A stretch of DNA of 64,000 nucleotides from Acidobacterium sp. (GTDB taxonomy: Bacteria > Acidobacteriota > Vicinamibacteria > Vicinamibacterales > UBA2999), in NCBI GenBank assembly GCA_002737365.1, contig NSIL01000007.1, positions 56,400-120,399 of the forward strand, written 5' to 3'. Of this stretch, positions 52,363 through 62,129 are shown one piece after another (within the stretch, counting starts at the first letter, position 1; each line of letters begins with the position of its first letter). The notes below the pieces were generated by a model. The model ran no database searches. It worked only from the letters and a program-made list of their open reading frames with translations, and was not told the DNA's origin. The translations under genes were made by a program, and so were the position numbers.

Positions 52363-53524
52363 TCGCCGCTATAAACATGATTTCGACGAGACCATCGGGG
52401 CCAACCAGGCCCGTCTTGACCGTGGCGCGAGCGGGGAAGTCTTTCGCGAGCACCGCGCGGTAGCCCACGTTCATGGCATCGAACCCCGCGATGTCAGTGA
52501 TGTAGACCATGCCGTCGACCAGATCGCTGAAGCTGAAACCAGCGGCTGTCAGCGTGCGGCCGACGCGCGCCAACGTTTCCCTGGTCTGCGCTTCGATGTT
52601 GCCCTTGTTGTCGGCGTTGTTGCCCAACAGCCCGGCGACATAGAGGGTGTTGCCCACCTTGATGGCGCTGCTGAGCGTTGCGCTCGGCCGGCCGGGTGTG
52701 CCGTCAGCGTTCGGCGTCGCAAACGCCTGCTTCGGCCCCTTGTTGGCGACCATCGTGATCTCCACCTGGTAGCTGGGGCCGGGCAGGCCGACGATCACCG
52801 TCGCGCGCGTCGGTGGATCCTTGGGGAAGTGCGGTACGTAGGCCTTGTTCATCTCCCCGAACTTCGTGCCATCGGTGATGTAAACCCGGTTAGCGACGAC
52901 GTGTTCAAAGCCGAACCCGGCGGCCTTGAGCAACTCGCCCGCGTTCGCCATGATGGTATTCATCTGCGTCGTCATGTCGCCTTCGACCGGTGCGTTGTCC
53001 TTGACGCCGCGTGAGACCAGGCCCGCCATGAACAGGCGGTCACCAGACTTGATGGCGTAGCTGTACGGATTAGCGGTCGACCATCCCGCAGGCGAGACGA
53101 TGCCGCGTTCGCCACCGGTGGGAATGGCGACGGCCGAGATTTCGATCAAGGCGCCGGGGACGACGAAGTCGGAGATCACGGTGGTCCGCACCGGCGCGGC
53201 CTTCGGCCAGGTCTGGCGCCAGACTTCGGTCATGGCGGCGGCGTCAGCCGCGTTCTTCAAATAGACATTGGCGCTGGCCACCATCGACAAGCTCGATCCC
53301 GACTTGGTCAGTGTCTGGCCGATGCTGTCGAGTACCGCTTTGGTTTGGGTCTTGATGTCACCCTGGGCCGCAATGGTGCCCGCGACGTAGATCAAGCCGT
53401 CGCCCTTGGCGGCGGCGCTGAACGGCAAGTTGCCGGCTCCCGGAAATAACTGTCGCTGGCCTTGCACGGTCACCCCCAGACTCACCACGGACACAAGCAC
53501 GAACGTTGTCAGATAGCCTCGCAC
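52358..53524 (-). CDS. Exported protein with three tandem RidA domains
   Basis: 388 residues from the GTG at 53524. A signal peptide is followed by three RidA/YjgF/UK114 domains: about 28-140 (YVAGTIAAQGDI ... VRTTVISDFVVPGALIEISAVA), 145-270 (FMAGLVSRGVKDN ... TRATVIVGLPGPSYQVEITMVA) and 275-388 (YVAGLLGNNADNKG ... ARATVKTGLVGPDGLVEIMFIA). The deaminase Arg of true RidA (R105, within the RxxV/TxxxA-type segment) appears as RTTV, RATV and RATV, so each domain may be active. RidA hydrolyses reactive enamine/imine intermediates in the cytosol; an exported triple copy is unusual. It is divergent from the SET gene. Confidence 0.78.
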   Translation of the reverse strand: MRGYLTTFVLVSVVSLGVTVQGQRQLFPGAGNLPFSAAAKGDGLIYVAGTIAAQGDIKTQTKAVLDSIGQTLTKSGSSLSMVASANVYLKNAADAAAMTEVWRQTWPKAAPVRTTVISDFVVPGALIEISAVAIPTGGERGIVSPAGWSTANPYSYAIKSGDRLFMAGLVSRGVKDNAPVEGDMTTQMNTIMANAGELLKAAGFGFEHVVANRVYITDGTKFGEMNKAYVPHFPKDPPTRATVIVGLPGPSYQVEITMVANKGPKQAFATPNADGTPGRPSATLSSAIKVGNTLYVAGLLGNNADNKGNIEAQTRETLARVGRTLTAAGFSFSDLVDGMVYITDIAGFDAMNVGYRAVLAKDFPARATVKTGLVGPDGLVEIMFIAAK

Positions 53525-53560
53525 GGTGCACCTCTCGCGCGACAATGTATCATCGTGGGG

Positions 53561-53983
53561 ATGCTCAAAGCGACACCCTTTCCAAAAGTTCGACGTCGGC
53601 GCTCCAAACTGCACGGCCTTGGCGTCTTCGCCATGGAGCCCATCAACAAGAACAAGCGCATCATCAACTATGCCGGTGAGTTGATCACCAACAAGCAGAG
53701 CGAGAGCCGGGAAGATCGCTACCTGTCGAAGGGCTGCATCTGGGTGTTCCGGGTCAACCGCAACTGGAGTCGCGATGCCCACGTCGGCGGCAATGACGCC
53801 CGCTTCATCAACCACTCCTGCAAGGGGAACTGCTGGATTGACGTGGACGGTAAGACCAAGACCATCTGGATCCGCGCCTCGAAGCTCATCGCCAGGGGCG
53901 AAGAGCTGACCTACGACTACAACACGGAAGGGGACAAGATCATTCCCTGCCTGTGCCGGCCGGGCTGCAAGACCAAGCTATGA
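53561..53983 (+). CDS. SET-domain lysine methyltransferase-like protein
   Basis: 140 residues from the ATG at 53561. SET motifs are complete: SKLHGLGVFAMEPI, RFINHSCKGNCWID (NHSC binds AdoMet) and EELTYDYN. The end has PCLCRPGCKTKL, a CxCxxxC post-SET cysteine cluster as in eukaryotic SET proteins, which bind Zn with the NHSC Cys. It likely methylates a protein lysine. Its stop overlaps the next gene's ATG (ATGA), so expression is coupled to the SpoIID-like fusion. Confidence 0.85.
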   Translation: MLKATPFPKVRRRRSKLHGLGVFAMEPINKNKRIINYAGELITNKQSESREDRYLSKGCIWVFRVNRNWSRDAHVGGNDARFINHSCKGNCWIDVDGKTKTIWIRASKLIARGEELTYDYNTEGDKIIPCLCRPGCKTKL

Positions 53984-56235
53984 GGTGGCGGCGGGGCGCA
54001 GTAGCGCTGGCGATCATGGCTGCCGTGGTCGCTACGCATGCGTCCACCTTCGCCAAGGCTTCGGTGGACAGGCAGGCGCCCCCGCTAACGGGTCCGGCTT
54101 TCTTCGTTCGCAGCCTGGACAACCCCCGCGAACGCCGTGAGTCGCGTGCCGACATCCTCGACACGCAGGTCCTGCCCGGCTCCATCGTCAAGGCCGTGGC
54201 CCTCGTCGCGGCTCTTGAAGACGGCGTGATCCGTGCCGACTCGAATCACCTGTGCCGTCGCACCGTGACGGTCGACGGCCAGAGGTTCGTCTGCGCCCAT
54301 CCTGACCTGAAGCGCGCGTTGTCACCGGCGGAAGCACTCGCATACTCCTGCAACGATTTCTTTGTCGCGCTCGCGCCGCGGCTGTCGCGCGACACCTTGA
54401 ACCGCACGCGCCTGGCCACCGGCCTGGCGCCGATTGCCGCCGGCACCCCATTAGCGCCGGCGATTGTTGGTCTGGCCGGTCCGCGCACCAGTCCTCGCGC
54501 ACTCGTGGACGTGATGGCGCGGCTGGTTGGTGCCGGCAAGGACCAGCCGGTGCCGATGAGCGTCACGACGCGCGCGGTGCTGCTCGAGGGCCTGCGTGGC
54601 GCTGCGGAGTATGGAACGGCATCGGCGCTCAAGGCAGGTGGGGTCTCAGCGCTGGCCAAGACCGGTTCAATCCTGATGCCGAGTGGCACCGCGCTGGGAC
54701 TCGTCGTCGCACTGACCCCGGCAGATCGCCCGACCCACGGCATGGTCGTCGCCGCTCCCGGCGGTGCGGGAGTGGATGCCGCTGCCATTGCTGCGGACGT
54801 GCTCTCGCAGCGCCCTCCAGCCCCCCAGCCCCCCAGCACCTCAGCTCTCCCGCCAATCCGGCTCGGGCGGACCGTGGCAAGCGGTGCAACGCGGGTGGAG
54901 ACGATTCCCGTCGATGATTACATCGCGCAGGTGCTGGCGGGAGAAGGCCAGCCGCGCGCCGGTGATGCGGCGCAGCAGGCGCTGGCGATCACCGCGCGCA
55001 CCTTTGCCATGGCCAACCGCAATCGGCACCGCCGCGAGGGCTTTGATCTGTGTGACACCACGCACTGCCAGGTCGTGCGCACGGCGACAGCCACGACGAC
55101 CCGCGCAGCGCAGGCGACCTCCGGACGCCTGCTGTTGAGCCAGGGGCAGCCGGCCTTTGTCTTCTACTCCGCGTCGTGCGGCGGACGCACGGAGTCGGCG
55201 TCCGAGGTCTGGCGTGGCGCCATCGACTATGCCGGCGAGGCCTCGCAGCATGACGATGCGGATGACAACGAGCCGGCGTGGGAGAGCGACGTCCGCGTGC
55301 AGGACATCGAGCGGGCCTTGCGGGTCGCGGGTCTGCGTGGCGACCGTCTCCGCGATATTCGCGTGGTGGCGCGCAACCAGTCGAACCGCGTCTCGCGTGT
55401 CCGCGTCGAGGGCTTCGCGCCGCCAGAGATCAGCGGACACGAGTTTCGGATGGCGGTGGGCCGGGTCGCCGGCTTCCAGGCGCTCAAGAGCACGGCGTTC
55501 GACGTCACCCGCACCGGCAGCGGTTATCACTTCCGCGGCCGCGGCTTTGGCCACGGCGTGGGACTGTGCGTGATCGGGGCCGGCACCCGGGCCTCGCGCG
55601 GCGCGACTGCTGGCGACATCCTGCGCTTCTACTATCCGGGTCTCACGGTGGGTGCTGGATCGTCCGCCACGGTGACTACCGCGGCCGCACCTGTCGCACC
55701 TGTCGCACCTGATGCAACCGACATCGCCCTCGCGCTTCCCGGCAACGAAGAGCGCGATCGCGGCACGCTGTTGTCGTTGATTCGTAAGAGCCGGGACGAG
55801 GTCGTGACGGCGACCGGCGCCATCCCGCCGGCGCGCCTGCGGGTGACGGTGCATCCGACGGTCGACAGTTTCGGCCGGGCCACCGGGCAACCGTGGTGGG
55901 TGTCGGGTGCCACCGAGGGCGCAGCGATCGACCTCTTGCCGCTAACGACGCTCAAGCAGCAAGGCCAGTTGGCTCGCACCGTTCGCCACGAGATCGCGCA
56001 CGCCTTGCTTGATGGCGCGCTGTCGAAGCGGCCGATGTGGGTGAGGGAAGGGGCGGCGGCGTACTTCGCCAGCCCGCCGGCCTCGCGGCCTTCAGGCGCG
56101 CGGGTGACGTGTCCGAGTGACGCGGAACTGCTGCGTCCGGTATCCGCTGGAGCGCAGCGTGAAGCGTACTCACGCGCCGAGGCGTGCTTTGCACGAGAGA
56201 TTGCCAGAGGCCAGCGTTGGGATCAGGTTCGCTGA
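53980..56235 (+). CDS. Transpeptidase-like / SpoIID / zinc-metalloprotease fusion
   Basis: 751 residues from the ATG at 53980, overlapping the SET stop. After a signal peptide (~20) comes a penicillin-binding-protein-like domain with the three active-site motifs in order: SIVK (68-71), SCN (123-125) and KTGS (227-230). A Pro-rich linker (about 278-293) leads to a SpoIID/amidase-enhancer domain (about 305-560; IPVDDYIAQVLAGEGQPR, QALAITARTFAMANR, FRGRGFGHGVGLC). The C-terminal ~150 residues contain HEIAH (670-674), a gluzincin of the peptidase-MA type (RHEIAHALLDGALSKRPMWVREGAAAYF). It should modify peptidoglycan in the periplasm. The repeat-encoded STFAKASVDRQA follows the signal peptide. Confidence 0.8.
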   Translation: MRWRRGAVALAIMAAVVATHASTFAKASVDRQAPPLTGPAFFVRSLDNPRERRESRADILDTQVLPGSIVKAVALVAALEDGVIRADSNHLCRRTVTVDGQRFVCAHPDLKRALSPAEALAYSCNDFFVALAPRLSRDTLNRTRLATGLAPIAAGTPLAPAIVGLAGPRTSPRALVDVMARLVGAGKDQPVPMSVTTRAVLLEGLRGAAEYGTASALKAGGVSALAKTGSILMPSGTALGLVVALTPADRPTHGMVVAAPGGAGVDAAAIAADVLSQRPPAPQPPSTSALPPIRLGRTVASGATRVETIPVDDYIAQVLAGEGQPRAGDAAQQALAITARTFAMANRNRHRREGFDLCDTTHCQVVRTATATTTRAAQATSGRLLLSQGQPAFVFYSASCGGRTESASEVWRGAIDYAGEASQHDDADDNEPAWESDVRVQDIERALRVAGLRGDRLRDIRVVARNQSNRVSRVRVEGFAPPEISGHEFRMAVGRVAGFQALKSTAFDVTRTGSGYHFRGRGFGHGVGLCVIGAGTRASRGATAGDILRFYYPGLTVGAGSSATVTTAAAPVAPVAPDATDIALALPGNEERDRGTLLSLIRKSRDEVVTATGAIPPARLRVTVHPTVDSFGRATGQPWWVSGATEGAAIDLLPLTTLKQQGQLARTVRHEIAHALLDGALSKRPMWVREGAAAYFASPPASRPSGARVTCPSDAELLRPVSAGAQREAYSRAEACFAREIARGQRWDQVR
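54048..54072. repeat. CCACCTTCGCCAAGG palindrome in the SpoIID-fusion gene
   Basis: CCACCTTCGCCAAGGCTTCG, then GTGGACAGGC, forms an imperfect palindrome. Its near reverse complement is at 49577-49599 in dnaE2. It encodes TFAKASVDRQ directly behind the signal peptide. Confidence 0.6.
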
Positions 56236-56246
56236 ATGCGCTCGAG

Positions 56247-56642
56247 CTAGGAGATCAACTCCACTCGGTTCGCGAGCCGCGGCGCCCGTGCCAGGCGGCC
56301 GTCACAAGTCAACACTCTCGTGTCGAGCACCTCGGCCAGCGCGACGTAGACGGCGTCGTAAGCGCTCAGATTTTGCCGCAGCGCCCAAACCCGGCCGAGC
56401 AGCGGCTCGTGCGCGTGACGCTGCAGGTCCAGCGACCGCAGGTCGTCAATTGCGGTTTCGGCCTCCACCGCGGTCAGCTCGCCGAGGCTGGCCAGTCGTC
56501 GGAGCGCCTGGACCACTTCGACGTCAACAAGATGAGGCACGTGCACGCCGATGGCCGGCTCGGCCATGCGCGTCGCGACCGCCTGGCCCGCCGCCGTATT
56601 GAGCAGCAGTTCGACCACGGCCGAGGCGTCGAGCACAATCAC
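56247..56642 (-). CDS. PIN-domain toxin (VapC-type)
   Basis: 131 residues. PIN-domain acidic residues are visible: IVLDASAVVELLL at the start, the conserved E in HLVDVEVVQALRRL, DAVYVALAEVLDTRVLTCDGRLAR near the end. It should be an Mg2+-dependent RNase that cleaves tRNA or other RNA. The start overlaps the antitoxin stop by 4 bp (ATGA). The gene pair is independent of its neighbours. Confidence 0.88.
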   Translation of the reverse strand: MIVLDASAVVELLLNTAAGQAVATRMAEPAIGVHVPHLVDVEVVQALRRLASLGELTAVEAETAIDDLRSLDLQRHAHEPLLGRVWALRQNLSAYDAVYVALAEVLDTRVLTCDGRLARAPRLANRVELIS

Positions 56643-56872
56643 CGCGCGTCCCGCTCGCCACGTATGACGTCGGCCGCGCTGGTCTTAAGGCGGCGAACTG
56701 GACGAGCGCTCAGGCGGTCGAGCACCTCGAGCCGGGTCGGTCGATCCAGGGCCTTGCCGACCTCCCGCAGGATGTAGTCGGACATCGACATACCTTCTGT
56801 GGCCGCCCGGGCTTTGAGCCGGCGGTGAAAAGGTGTCGGAACATTGCGGATCTGGACCATCGTGTGTGACAT
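56639..56872 (-). CDS. Ribbon-helix-helix antitoxin (FitA/VapB-type)
   Basis: 77 residues. TMVQIRNVPTPFHRRLKARAATEGMSMSDYILREV is a classic ribbon-helix-helix of the FitA type; the C-terminal tail LKTSAADVIRGERDAR should wrap around the PIN toxin. A strong promoter with a dyad lies just upstream (56879-56907), so the pair is autoregulated. The ATG at 56872 is 6 bp after the -10, suggesting a leaderless transcript. Confidence 0.85.
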   Translation of the reverse strand: MSHTMVQIRNVPTPFHRRLKARAATEGMSMSDYILREVGKALDRPTRLEVLDRLSARPVRRLKTSAADVIRGERDAR

Positions 56873-56878
56873 ACGAAC

Positions 56879-56907
56879 ACGATAGTTTCATCGCTTTATC
56901 ATGTCAA
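56879..56907 (-). promoter_or_regulatory. Promoter and operator of the vapBC-type pair
   Basis: On the minus strand TTGACA (56907-56902), a 17-bp spacer and TATCGT (56884-56879) precede the antitoxin ATG by 6 bp. CGAT-AGTTTC-ATCG overlaps the -10 and is a candidate antitoxin-binding dyad. Confidence 0.6.
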
Positions 56908-56911
56908 TAAC

Positions 56912-59776
56912 CTAGAAGTTCACCTTCAACCCAAACCGGAACACCCGCGGCGCCAGAATACTGGTGACGTAGTTCGCCTGCGCGAAGTTCTGTCGGGTCT
57001 GCCGCGCCAGCACGGTGGCGGCGTTGGTCAGGTTGAACGCATCGACGTTGAACTGAATGCGGCGCTGGCCGAACACCAGGCTCTTGTCCCAGTGCAGATC
57101 GAGCTGGCTGAAAGTCGGGTAGTGTTCCGTGCCCTGCTGCGTGACGAGCGCACTCACCGTGCCGAGCGAGCCGGTGCGGTTGGGCGACAGAATAGTCCGG
57201 TTGAACTGCAGGCCGTCGCGCAGGTTGTAGAACGCCGCCACCGACATGTTCCACGGCAGCGCATACATCCCCGAGAGCTTCGCCGTCCAACGCGGCCCGT
57301 TCAGGCCACCCGAGTCGGCACCATTGGTGAAGTCGAAGTTGGTTGGATCGGCGGTGGTGGAGAAGTCGGTGACGCTCGGATAGTCGAGCACCGTGCTGTT
57401 CCAGGTGTAGCTGCTGTTCATCAGCCACTTGTTGGTGAAACGCTTGCGGGCGGTGAGCTCAATGCCGTTGTAGTCGCGGGTGAACTGGTTGTTGCGCAAG
57501 ACCGTGCCCGTCGGCAGGGCGGTCGGCCGTTGATAGTAGGTGGCCGTGTAGCTGGGCTGATCGCACAGTGAATTGCCGCAGGCCGCCGTGAAGGTCACCG
57601 GTGCGTACGAGTCGGCGGTGGCGTTGCGGTAGTCGCCCTGGAAGTTGTGGTAGCGACGCCAGATGTAACTGACGCCGACCGCGAAGTCGGCCATCAGCTC
57701 ATGGTCGACGCCGCCGACGAACTCGTCGGTAATATCGTTTTCGAGCCCCGGGTCGATGCGGTTGGGTGACACCACGGACGAAGGGTTGTTTGGGTCGTAA
57801 TTGGCGCTGGGCGTGGCGCGGAAGCCACGCGCGAAATCAATCTCGTTCCGGGTCACGAACAGGTCGTTGTTGAGATCGTTCCAGTAGTACGGCAGGGTGG
57901 TCTGGCCGGTGGGACTGATGCTGCCGGCGGTGTAGATGCCCAGGCCGTAGTAGCGCGCGGCGCTGGCCTTCAGCACGGTGCGGCCGGTGCCCTTGAGGTC
58001 GTAGGCCACGCCGACCCGCGGGGCCAGGTTGTCGTAGCTGGCACCACCGTCGGCCCCGGTGAAGTTCACGGCGGGCAGCAGGTCGGGCAGAATCGGATTG
58101 GCGGCGATGTTGGCCGCAATCGCGCGGTCGTCCTGGTGGTCGAATCGCAGCCCCCACGTCAGGGTCAGCTTGTTCGCCTTGTACGAGTCGCTGAAGTAGA
58201 GCGAGTACTGCCACATCTCGCGGCTGGTGTCGCCGTCGCGGGTGATGTCAGCCTCGTTGACGCCGTTCGACCGGATGCGGGCGGTGGCGCCGCCACCGGT
58301 CTGGCTGATCGTCTCGTATGGCGTGCTCCGCCATCGGACACCGAACTTGGTCGAGTGGTCGCCGCCGAGGAAATTGGGGAGAAAGTAATTGCCGTCAATC
58401 TTCGATTCGTAGGTGGGCCGGATGTTGTTGCTCAACGACCCCGAGCGCGTGAGCGTGCCTCCCTGGTCGACATAGAGCAGGCGCTGCACCGTGGCAAGCT
58501 CGTCCTTATGGAAGTCCAGCTTGAACCCGGCATTGTTGTAGCTGTACTCGCCCTCGAGCACCAGGCGGTCGCTCACCACCCACTGGTGTTCGCCCTTGTA
58601 GTAGTTGGTCGGCCCGGTCTGCCGGGTGGTCGCCTCGATCGTGGTGGTCGAGCTGGCGCCGCGCGTATTGCGAATCTTGTCGCCGCGCGTATAAAGAAAC
58701 GTGGTCTTGTGACGCGAGGTCCAGCCGTAATTCAGCTTGAGGTTCTGGTTGTTCAGTCCGGTGAAGTCTGATTCAAGGTCGTCGGCATCCGTCGAGCCGG
58801 CCGGCGCGCCCGCTTTCAGGAAGCCCAGCACGCCGACCTCGATGGTCTGGCGGCTTAGTGCGCCCCAGAACCAGGCTTTGTTCTTGACGATGGGTCCGCC
58901 CATCTCGACGCCGTACTCGATTACGTCCTTCAGCGGATTGCCCGCACCACCGCCCTGCGCCGCCACTTCGGCGGGCGTGTTGGAGGCCTGGAAGGCCTGG
59001 TTGGCATCAAACATCCGCCCCGACCCCTTCATCCGATTGCTGCCGCTCTTGGTCACGAAGTTCAGGGCGACGCCGCTGGCTTCCTGCGAGGCGTCGCCGC
59101 CGGCCGTCGTGATCTGGATCTCTTCAAACGAGTCGAAGTCAAAGTACGTCGGCGACGAGCCGGCGGCCATGTCGGTGATCGTCGCGCCGTCGAGGTTCCA
59201 CTGCTGGTTGCCACTGCTACCGTGGGCGCCGAAGCCGGCCTGTTGGCCCGAGGCGCTGCCGCCGACGTTCTGCACGCTCATGACCATGCCGGGCGTCTGC
59301 TCGAGAATGACCCACGGGTCGCGGGCCGACGGAATCTTCTCAAGCAACTCCTTACCAAAGTTGGTGCCGAGCGTGTTGGAGCGAATGTCGATGATGGGAC
59401 TCTCGCCGGTGACCGTCACCGTCTCCTGGAGGCTCGACAGTTCCAGCCGGCCGTTGACCTCGGCGTTGAAGCCGGCCTGGATGCGCACCTCCGTCCGGAT
59501 GACGCGCTTGAAGCCGGTGAGCTCGAACGTCACGGCATAGACACCGATCTGCAGGTTCGGAAATCGGTACGAGCCGCTGGCGGCAGCGATGGTCGACTGT
59601 GGCTGGAGCAAGGCCGGGCTGGTGAGGGTCACCGTGGTCCCGGGCATGACGGCGCCGCTCTGGTCGGTGACCTTCCCGTAGATTTCGCCGGTCTGCGTCT
59701 GTGCCACGGCCGCCCCGGCCGATACGAACGTCGATAGCACGAGCGCGCCGAGCACATGTCGAAATGAAACGTGCAT
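56912..59776 (-). CDS. TonB-dependent receptor with carboxypeptidase-regulatory domain (Oar-like) 2
   Basis: 954 residues from the ATG at 59776 after GGAGGCTG. The signal peptide ends near AAVAQTQT. The N-terminal carboxypeptidase-regulatory domain (IYGKVTDQSGAVMPGTTVTL ... YAVTFELTGFKRVIRTEV) is followed by the plug (SPIIDIRSNTLGTNFGKELLEKIPSARDPWVILEQ, ATITDMAAGSSPTYFDFDSFEE) and the barrel; it ends FRFGLKVNF, with a terminal aromatic residue. It belongs to the acidobacterial Oar-like group. Substrate unknown; there is no adjacent SusD or enzyme. Confidence 0.93.
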   Translation of the reverse strand: MHVSFRHVLGALVLSTFVSAGAAVAQTQTGEIYGKVTDQSGAVMPGTTVTLTSPALLQPQSTIAAASGSYRFPNLQIGVYAVTFELTGFKRVIRTEVRIQAGFNAEVNGRLELSSLQETVTVTGESPIIDIRSNTLGTNFGKELLEKIPSARDPWVILEQTPGMVMSVQNVGGSASGQQAGFGAHGSSGNQQWNLDGATITDMAAGSSPTYFDFDSFEEIQITTAGGDASQEASGVALNFVTKSGSNRMKGSGRMFDANQAFQASNTPAEVAAQGGGAGNPLKDVIEYGVEMGGPIVKNKAWFWGALSRQTIEVGVLGFLKAGAPAGSTDADDLESDFTGLNNQNLKLNYGWTSRHKTTFLYTRGDKIRNTRGASSTTTIEATTRQTGPTNYYKGEHQWVVSDRLVLEGEYSYNNAGFKLDFHKDELATVQRLLYVDQGGTLTRSGSLSNNIRPTYESKIDGNYFLPNFLGGDHSTKFGVRWRSTPYETISQTGGGATARIRSNGVNEADITRDGDTSREMWQYSLYFSDSYKANKLTLTWGLRFDHQDDRAIAANIAANPILPDLLPAVNFTGADGGASYDNLAPRVGVAYDLKGTGRTVLKASAARYYGLGIYTAGSISPTGQTTLPYYWNDLNNDLFVTRNEIDFARGFRATPSANYDPNNPSSVVSPNRIDPGLENDITDEFVGGVDHELMADFAVGVSYIWRRYHNFQGDYRNATADSYAPVTFTAACGNSLCDQPSYTATYYQRPTALPTGTVLRNNQFTRDYNGIELTARKRFTNKWLMNSSYTWNSTVLDYPSVTDFSTTADPTNFDFTNGADSGGLNGPRWTAKLSGMYALPWNMSVAAFYNLRDGLQFNRTILSPNRTGSLGTVSALVTQQGTEHYPTFSQLDLHWDKSLVFGQRRIQFNVDAFNLTNAATVLARQTRQNFAQANYVTSILAPRVFRFGLKVNF

Positions 59777-59956
59777 ACAGCCTCCTTGAAAGCAACACGA
59801 ACAGAACAGCGACGCGCCACCGCGGAAGTGCAAAGCCGCTTAGGGGACAGCAACGGCGACGTGGAACAGGACTGGCGCCGAGAATAACCGCAATTGGCCC
59901 CCGCCAGGCCGCAATTCACACCGCCCCCCTGGGCAATTGGGCCCCAAACGCGCCGA

Positions 59957-60448
59957 TCAGGGCGTCGAGGTCGTCCAGATGGCCTGACGGACGATCAGCG
60001 CGAGCCCGGTGGCCATCGACGCCGCCGTCAAAGCCAGTTTGGCGGCGATGAACGCCAGTTCCACTGAGGTGGCGGGGAGGCCTGCAGGCCGCCAGGGTGT
60101 CAGATAGACCCAGGGCGCCAGGACGAGCACGCCAAACGCGATGGTGGCGACGCCGAGCGTCAGTGGCCCGAGCGCGCGCGTGATCCAGCGAATGCCGGCC
60201 AGCGTGCGCCATCCGTCCGAGAGAATGTCCGCCATCAGCGACAACGCCAGCATGGGCGCGACCACCCACTTCAGCCACACCGCCAGCCACGAGATTCCCG
60301 TGAACAACCACGACACATCGTCCCAACCAAGCACTGCGATGAACCAGGCGTTGATCGGGCCGCTGGAGATCGTGATGCGATCGGTGGCGCTACCGACCAG
60401 CCACCACGCGGCGAAGACGACGAGCGCCGCGGGAAGGCCGGCGGGCAC
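59957..60448 (-). CDS. Membrane protein, possibly 5'-truncated
   Basis: 163 residues from a GTG at 60448; no ribosome site is visible. Four to five hydrophobic segments follow: LPAALVVFAAWWLVG, VSWLFTGISWLAVWLKWVVAPMLAL, LGPLTLGVATIAFGVLVLAPWVYL and LAFIAAKLALTAASMATGLALIV. The frame continues upstream as GLSASHLRPAIAG before the GTG, which looks coding, and it meets the DUF1175 remnant. A deletion that fused the two genes is likely. No family recognised. Confidence 0.5.
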   Translation of the reverse strand: MPAGLPAALVVFAAWWLVGSATDRITISSGPINAWFIAVLGWDDVSWLFTGISWLAVWLKWVVAPMLALSLMADILSDGWRTLAGIRWITRALGPLTLGVATIAFGVLVLAPWVYLTPWRPAGLPATSVELAFIAAKLALTAASMATGLALIVRQAIWTTSTP

Positions 60449-60983
60449 GCCGGCGATGGCCGGGCGCAGATGGCTGGCCGACAGGCCGTGTCGCCAGCCG
60501 GCCGACGAACACCATCAGGTGATCGGGTGCCTTCTGGCCGGGCTGACGGAAATAGAGCAGGTCGCTCGCGCGCAGGGCTCGCGTTTCGCGGCCGAGCGAC
60601 CGCGCGTTGAGGGCAATCAGCGTCCTGGCGTCGGCAAACTCGGCGAAGCGCGGCTGCCGGGACGCGCTGACCTGGAATAGCGGCCAGCCGTTAGGTCCGG
60701 CCTTCGGTGCCGACCTCACGTCGGCGAACTGCGGCGCGAACGGCAGCTCCGCCCGGCGCACCCACTCCGGCGTGTGCGCGCGCATGGCTTCGCGATAGGC
60801 GTGACGGATGAGCGCGGCGCAATCGGCCACGTCGGGTGTGGTGCGTTCAAACTGCGCATCGGCCAGCAGGACAAACCACGATCGGAAGGCGGCGCGATCC
60901 GACTCATCGGCCAGCCGAATTTGCGCCGAAACGGGTGCCGCGACCAGCCAGGCGATGGCGACGGCCGCAAGGGTTCGTGTAAT
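60390..60983 (-). pseudogene. DUF1175 (YfaT-like) protein, truncated
   Basis: The frame gives a signal-like TRTLAAVAIAWLVAAPVSAQ, then ESDRAAFRSWFVLLADAQFE and VADCAALIRHAYREAMRAHT, NGWPLFQV, and LYFRQPGQKAPDHLMVFVG, characteristic of DUF1175. The C-terminal His-containing part of the family (VYHTGP region) is absent; the frame runs into RLATRPVGQPSAPGHRRR and stops at 60390. There is no normal start codon (an ATT at 60983 or CTG upstream). In E. coli the family is encoded with alpha-2-macroglobulin genes; none is present here. Confidence 0.6.
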
Positions 60984-61156
60984 TACAGTGGATCTTCCCG
61001 CGGGGAGCAGGCGAAATCAGTATAGCCGCTCTTGGGGGCGCGACAGCTTCACGATGTAGCCGGCAAACCGGGGTGACCAACACCCATGCGAAACCGGGGC
61101 CCTGCGCGGCGTCTCAACAGGCGACCGGTGCGGTATCATCGCCGTGGAGCTTCACT

Positions 61157-62122
<966 letters not shown>

Positions 62123-62129
62123 GCCTCTC

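Noticed and set aside
55687..55716. GCACCTGTC triple repeat as a separate mobile element
   Set aside because: It encodes an APVAPVAP linker in the SpoIID fusion; linkers of this type arise easily by slippage, so I list it only as a side note.
56912..57428. Minus-strand out-of-frame ORF inside TonB receptor 2
   Set aside because: It is a shadow in another frame with no start context.
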